From Chlorobiota bacterium (GTDB taxonomy: Bacteria > Bacteroidota > Bacteroidia > Flavobacteriales > Flavobacteriaceae): a stretch of 7,438 nucleotides of DNA. How positions within the stretch are numbered: the first letter of the stretch is position 1; each line of letters begins with the position of its first letter. The position numbers and the translations under genes were made by a program. The stretch is from the NCBI GenBank assembly GCA_013153655.1, contig JAADEB010000169.1, positions 1-7,438 on the forward strand, given 5' to 3'. Below are positions 6,371-7,438 of this stretch, one piece after another. A model generated the notes under the pieces. It was not told where the DNA came from, ran no database searches, and saw only the letters and a program-made list of their open reading frames with translations.

Positions 6371-7171
6371 GTGAATTGGCGCGACGAAATAGCATCCTGG
6401 CGACGCGAACCGGTGTATTTCTACATCGGAGCGAGTGTGGTGGTGTCGGTGTTTTTCTGGTTGGTGTTCTTTGTCGGTGAAACGGGATTGATTCGTTTCG
6501 GTCATTTATGGCAATATTTTGCCTTGCCGGCCGGTTTGTCCGAATTTGTCCGCCGTCCGTGGACCCTTGCCACCTATCCTTTTATACATCTGAATTTGGT
6601 GGTGTTTATCATCAACATACTGCTCTTGCATTTTATCGGTACCCAATTGCAGATTTTGGAACACAACGAGCGTTTGTTTCGCTTGAGCATAGCGGGTATC
6701 ATTGCCGGCGCCTTGGGTTTTTGGTCGGCTTACTACGGAATTCCCGCCTGGTTCAAGGACGAGCAAGCCACTTACCTGACCGGCGTGTCGGTGGTGCATA
6801 CGGCTTGGCTGGGTTATGCCGGGATGCGCTATGGCGATTATCCGCTCAACATGCGCCTCTTCGGACGCTGGAAATGGCGCTGGCTCTTATGGCTGTTCCT
6901 TGTTTGGGACCTGGTACAATTGCCCTTGGTCAACACCGGAGGTCATGCGGCCCACTTGGCGGCCATGACGGCGGGAATCTTGTATGCGTGGATCTTGCAA
7001 AAAAGACGGAGCAAACGCGGAAAATTCAACGTTTACGACAACTACAAAACCGCCGGCGAAAAACAAATCGACCGTATTTTGGACAAAATCAACCGCCACG
7101 GTTTGGACAGCCTCACCGACGAAGAACGCGAAATCCTCTACCGCGAAAGCAAGCGGAAGAATAAGTTGTGA
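6371..7171 (+). CDS. Second rhomboid-like membrane protein with C-terminal helical domain
   Basis: Predicted 266-aa protein starting at a GTG 13 bases after the previous stop; an ATG at 6287 in the same frame would add 28 residues (294 aa), but these overlap the rhomboid gene and include a Cys-rich stretch that does not look like a signal or span. Several hydrophobic segments match the rhomboid core. S140 in TGVSVVH and H195 in GGHAAHLAAM stand where the catalytic Ser and His belong. In the HxxxN site the Asn is kept (N82) but the His position is Val (V78), and the usual HLGG after the catalytic His is HLAA. It may be a weak or inactive protease. The C-terminus (IDRILDKINRHGLDSLTDEE) matches a short helical domain that often follows rhomboid domains in Bacteroidota. 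Tandem rhomboids after mutL are usual in this phylum. Confidence 0.88.
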   Translation: MNWRDEIASWRREPVYFYIGASVVVSVFFWLVFFVGETGLIRFGHLWQYFALPAGLSEFVRRPWTLATYPFIHLNLVVFIINILLLHFIGTQLQILEHNERLFRLSIAGIIAGALGFWSAYYGIPAWFKDEQATYLTGVSVVHTAWLGYAGMRYGDYPLNMRLFGRWKWRWLLWLFLVWDLVQLPLVNTGGHAAHLAAMTAGILYAWILQKRRSKRGKFNVYDNYKTAGEKQIDRILDKINRHGLDSLTDEEREILYRESKRKNKL

Positions 7172-7319
7172 GCACGGTATGCAAAAGACCGTTCCCGAAT
7201 ATTTTAGATAATTATTTCACCTTTACCATAATTTTATTTGGAAAAACAAATTCGGTTTTTGAATTAGGCGCTTTGTAAATACAACTGTGCTACTGTAAAA
7301 TAAGTGATTTTTTAGTTAT

Positions 7320-7345
7320 GTTCTTTTGTTTTGATACAAAAGAAC
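7320..7345. repeat. Perfect palindrome, 10-bp stem, probably a dispersed Bacteroidota repeat
   Basis: GTTCTTTTGT (7320-7329) is the exact reverse complement of ACAAAAGAAC (7336-7345), with a six-base loop TTTGAT. It is followed by CAAAAAAATCAAGGC. From memory, this palindrome with its A-rich right side recurs in intergenic regions of many Bacteroidota genomes. There is no T-run after it on the + strand, so a classical intrinsic terminator is unlikely in that direction. It could be a dispersed palindromic element or an mRNA 3'-end stabiliser. Confidence 0.7.
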
Positions 7346-7374
7346 CAAAAAAATCAAGGCCGATACTAAATGAC

Positions 7375-7408
7375 ACGCATCCTTTCGATGATAAAATGCG
7401 TCTTTTTT
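7375..7408 (+). terminator. Terminator-like hairpin with T-run
   Basis: ACGCAT (7375-7380) pairs with ATGCGT (7396-7401) across a 15-base loop, and six T follow at 7403-7408. The stem is short and the loop long, so strength is doubtful, but it is the best intrinsic terminator candidate after the last gene of the operon. It lies 200 bp beyond the stop codon and may instead belong to the repeat that begins at 7320. Confidence 0.35.
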
Positions 7409-7438
7409 GCTTACTCGGCGTCGGAAATGCTCGTTTAT

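Larger units (their letters stand above)
7172..7438. other. Non-coding 3' flank of the operon, AT-rich
   Basis: No protein-like reading frame is seen on either strand in these 267 bases. The first 130 bases are AT-rich and featureless apart from a weak, long-looped inverted pair, CCGAAT (7195-7200) with ATTCGG (7250-7255) followed by five T, which might stop transcription but is not convincing. The palindrome and the terminator-like hairpin listed separately lie in the last 120 bases. The next gene must start outside the window. Confidence 0.6.

Noticed and set aside
7195..7260. Terminator formed by CCGAAT and ATTCGG with a T-run
   Set aside because: The stem is only 6 bp with a loop of about 50 bases and poor extension, too weak to list as a feature.

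Overview
The window looks like a chromosomal piece of a member of the Bacteroidota, probably class Bacteroidia or a close relative. Four things point there: the gene order TPR protein, ribH, small membrane protein, mutL, rhomboid, rhomboid; a promoter matching the phylum's TAnnTTTG -7 box; the general lack of Shine-Dalgarno sequences; and a rhomboid-like protein with the C-terminal helical domain common in this phylum. The genus cannot be read from the sequence.

Layout. Positions 1-576 hold no convincing complete gene. There may be the tail of an upstream gene at the very edge, then a patchwork of short tandem repeats (49-260), then an imperfect inverted-repeat element (289-441) containing a perfect 19-bp tandem duplication, then the promoter (543-550). 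From 577 to 7171 all genes lie on the + strand and are tightly packed, with gaps of 26 bp or less and several overlaps, so they probably form one long transcription unit: a membrane-anchored TPR protein, ribH (lumazine synthase), an AAA/ABC-type ATPase, a small predicted PD-(D/E)XK-like nuclease, a 90-aa single-span membrane protein, mutL, a rhomboid protease and a rhomboid-like protein. Positions 7172-7438 hold no gene but contain a perfect 10-bp-stem palindrome and a terminator-like hairpin.

How the genes relate. The TPR, ribH, small membrane protein, mutL and rhomboid genes form a housekeeping neighbourhood whose members have unrelated jobs: envelope scaffold, riboflavin synthesis, mismatch repair and intramembrane proteolysis. 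The most interesting part is the two-gene cassette at 1882-3539, which sits between ribH and the small membrane gene. It is visibly more AT-rich than its neighbours. Its first gene encodes an SMC/ABC-like ATPase with all nucleotide-binding motifs. The second starts inside the stop codon of the first (TAATG) and encodes a 133-aa protein with a D-x12-E-L-K pattern typical of restriction-endonuclease-fold nucleases. An ATPase coupled to a small nuclease, inserted into a core operon, is the make-up of many anti-phage systems. I cannot match it to a named system, so I present it as a candidate undescribed defence module. Secondary points are the degenerate endonuclease motifs of MutL, the altered active-site surroundings of the second rhomboid, and the repeat-rich flanks.
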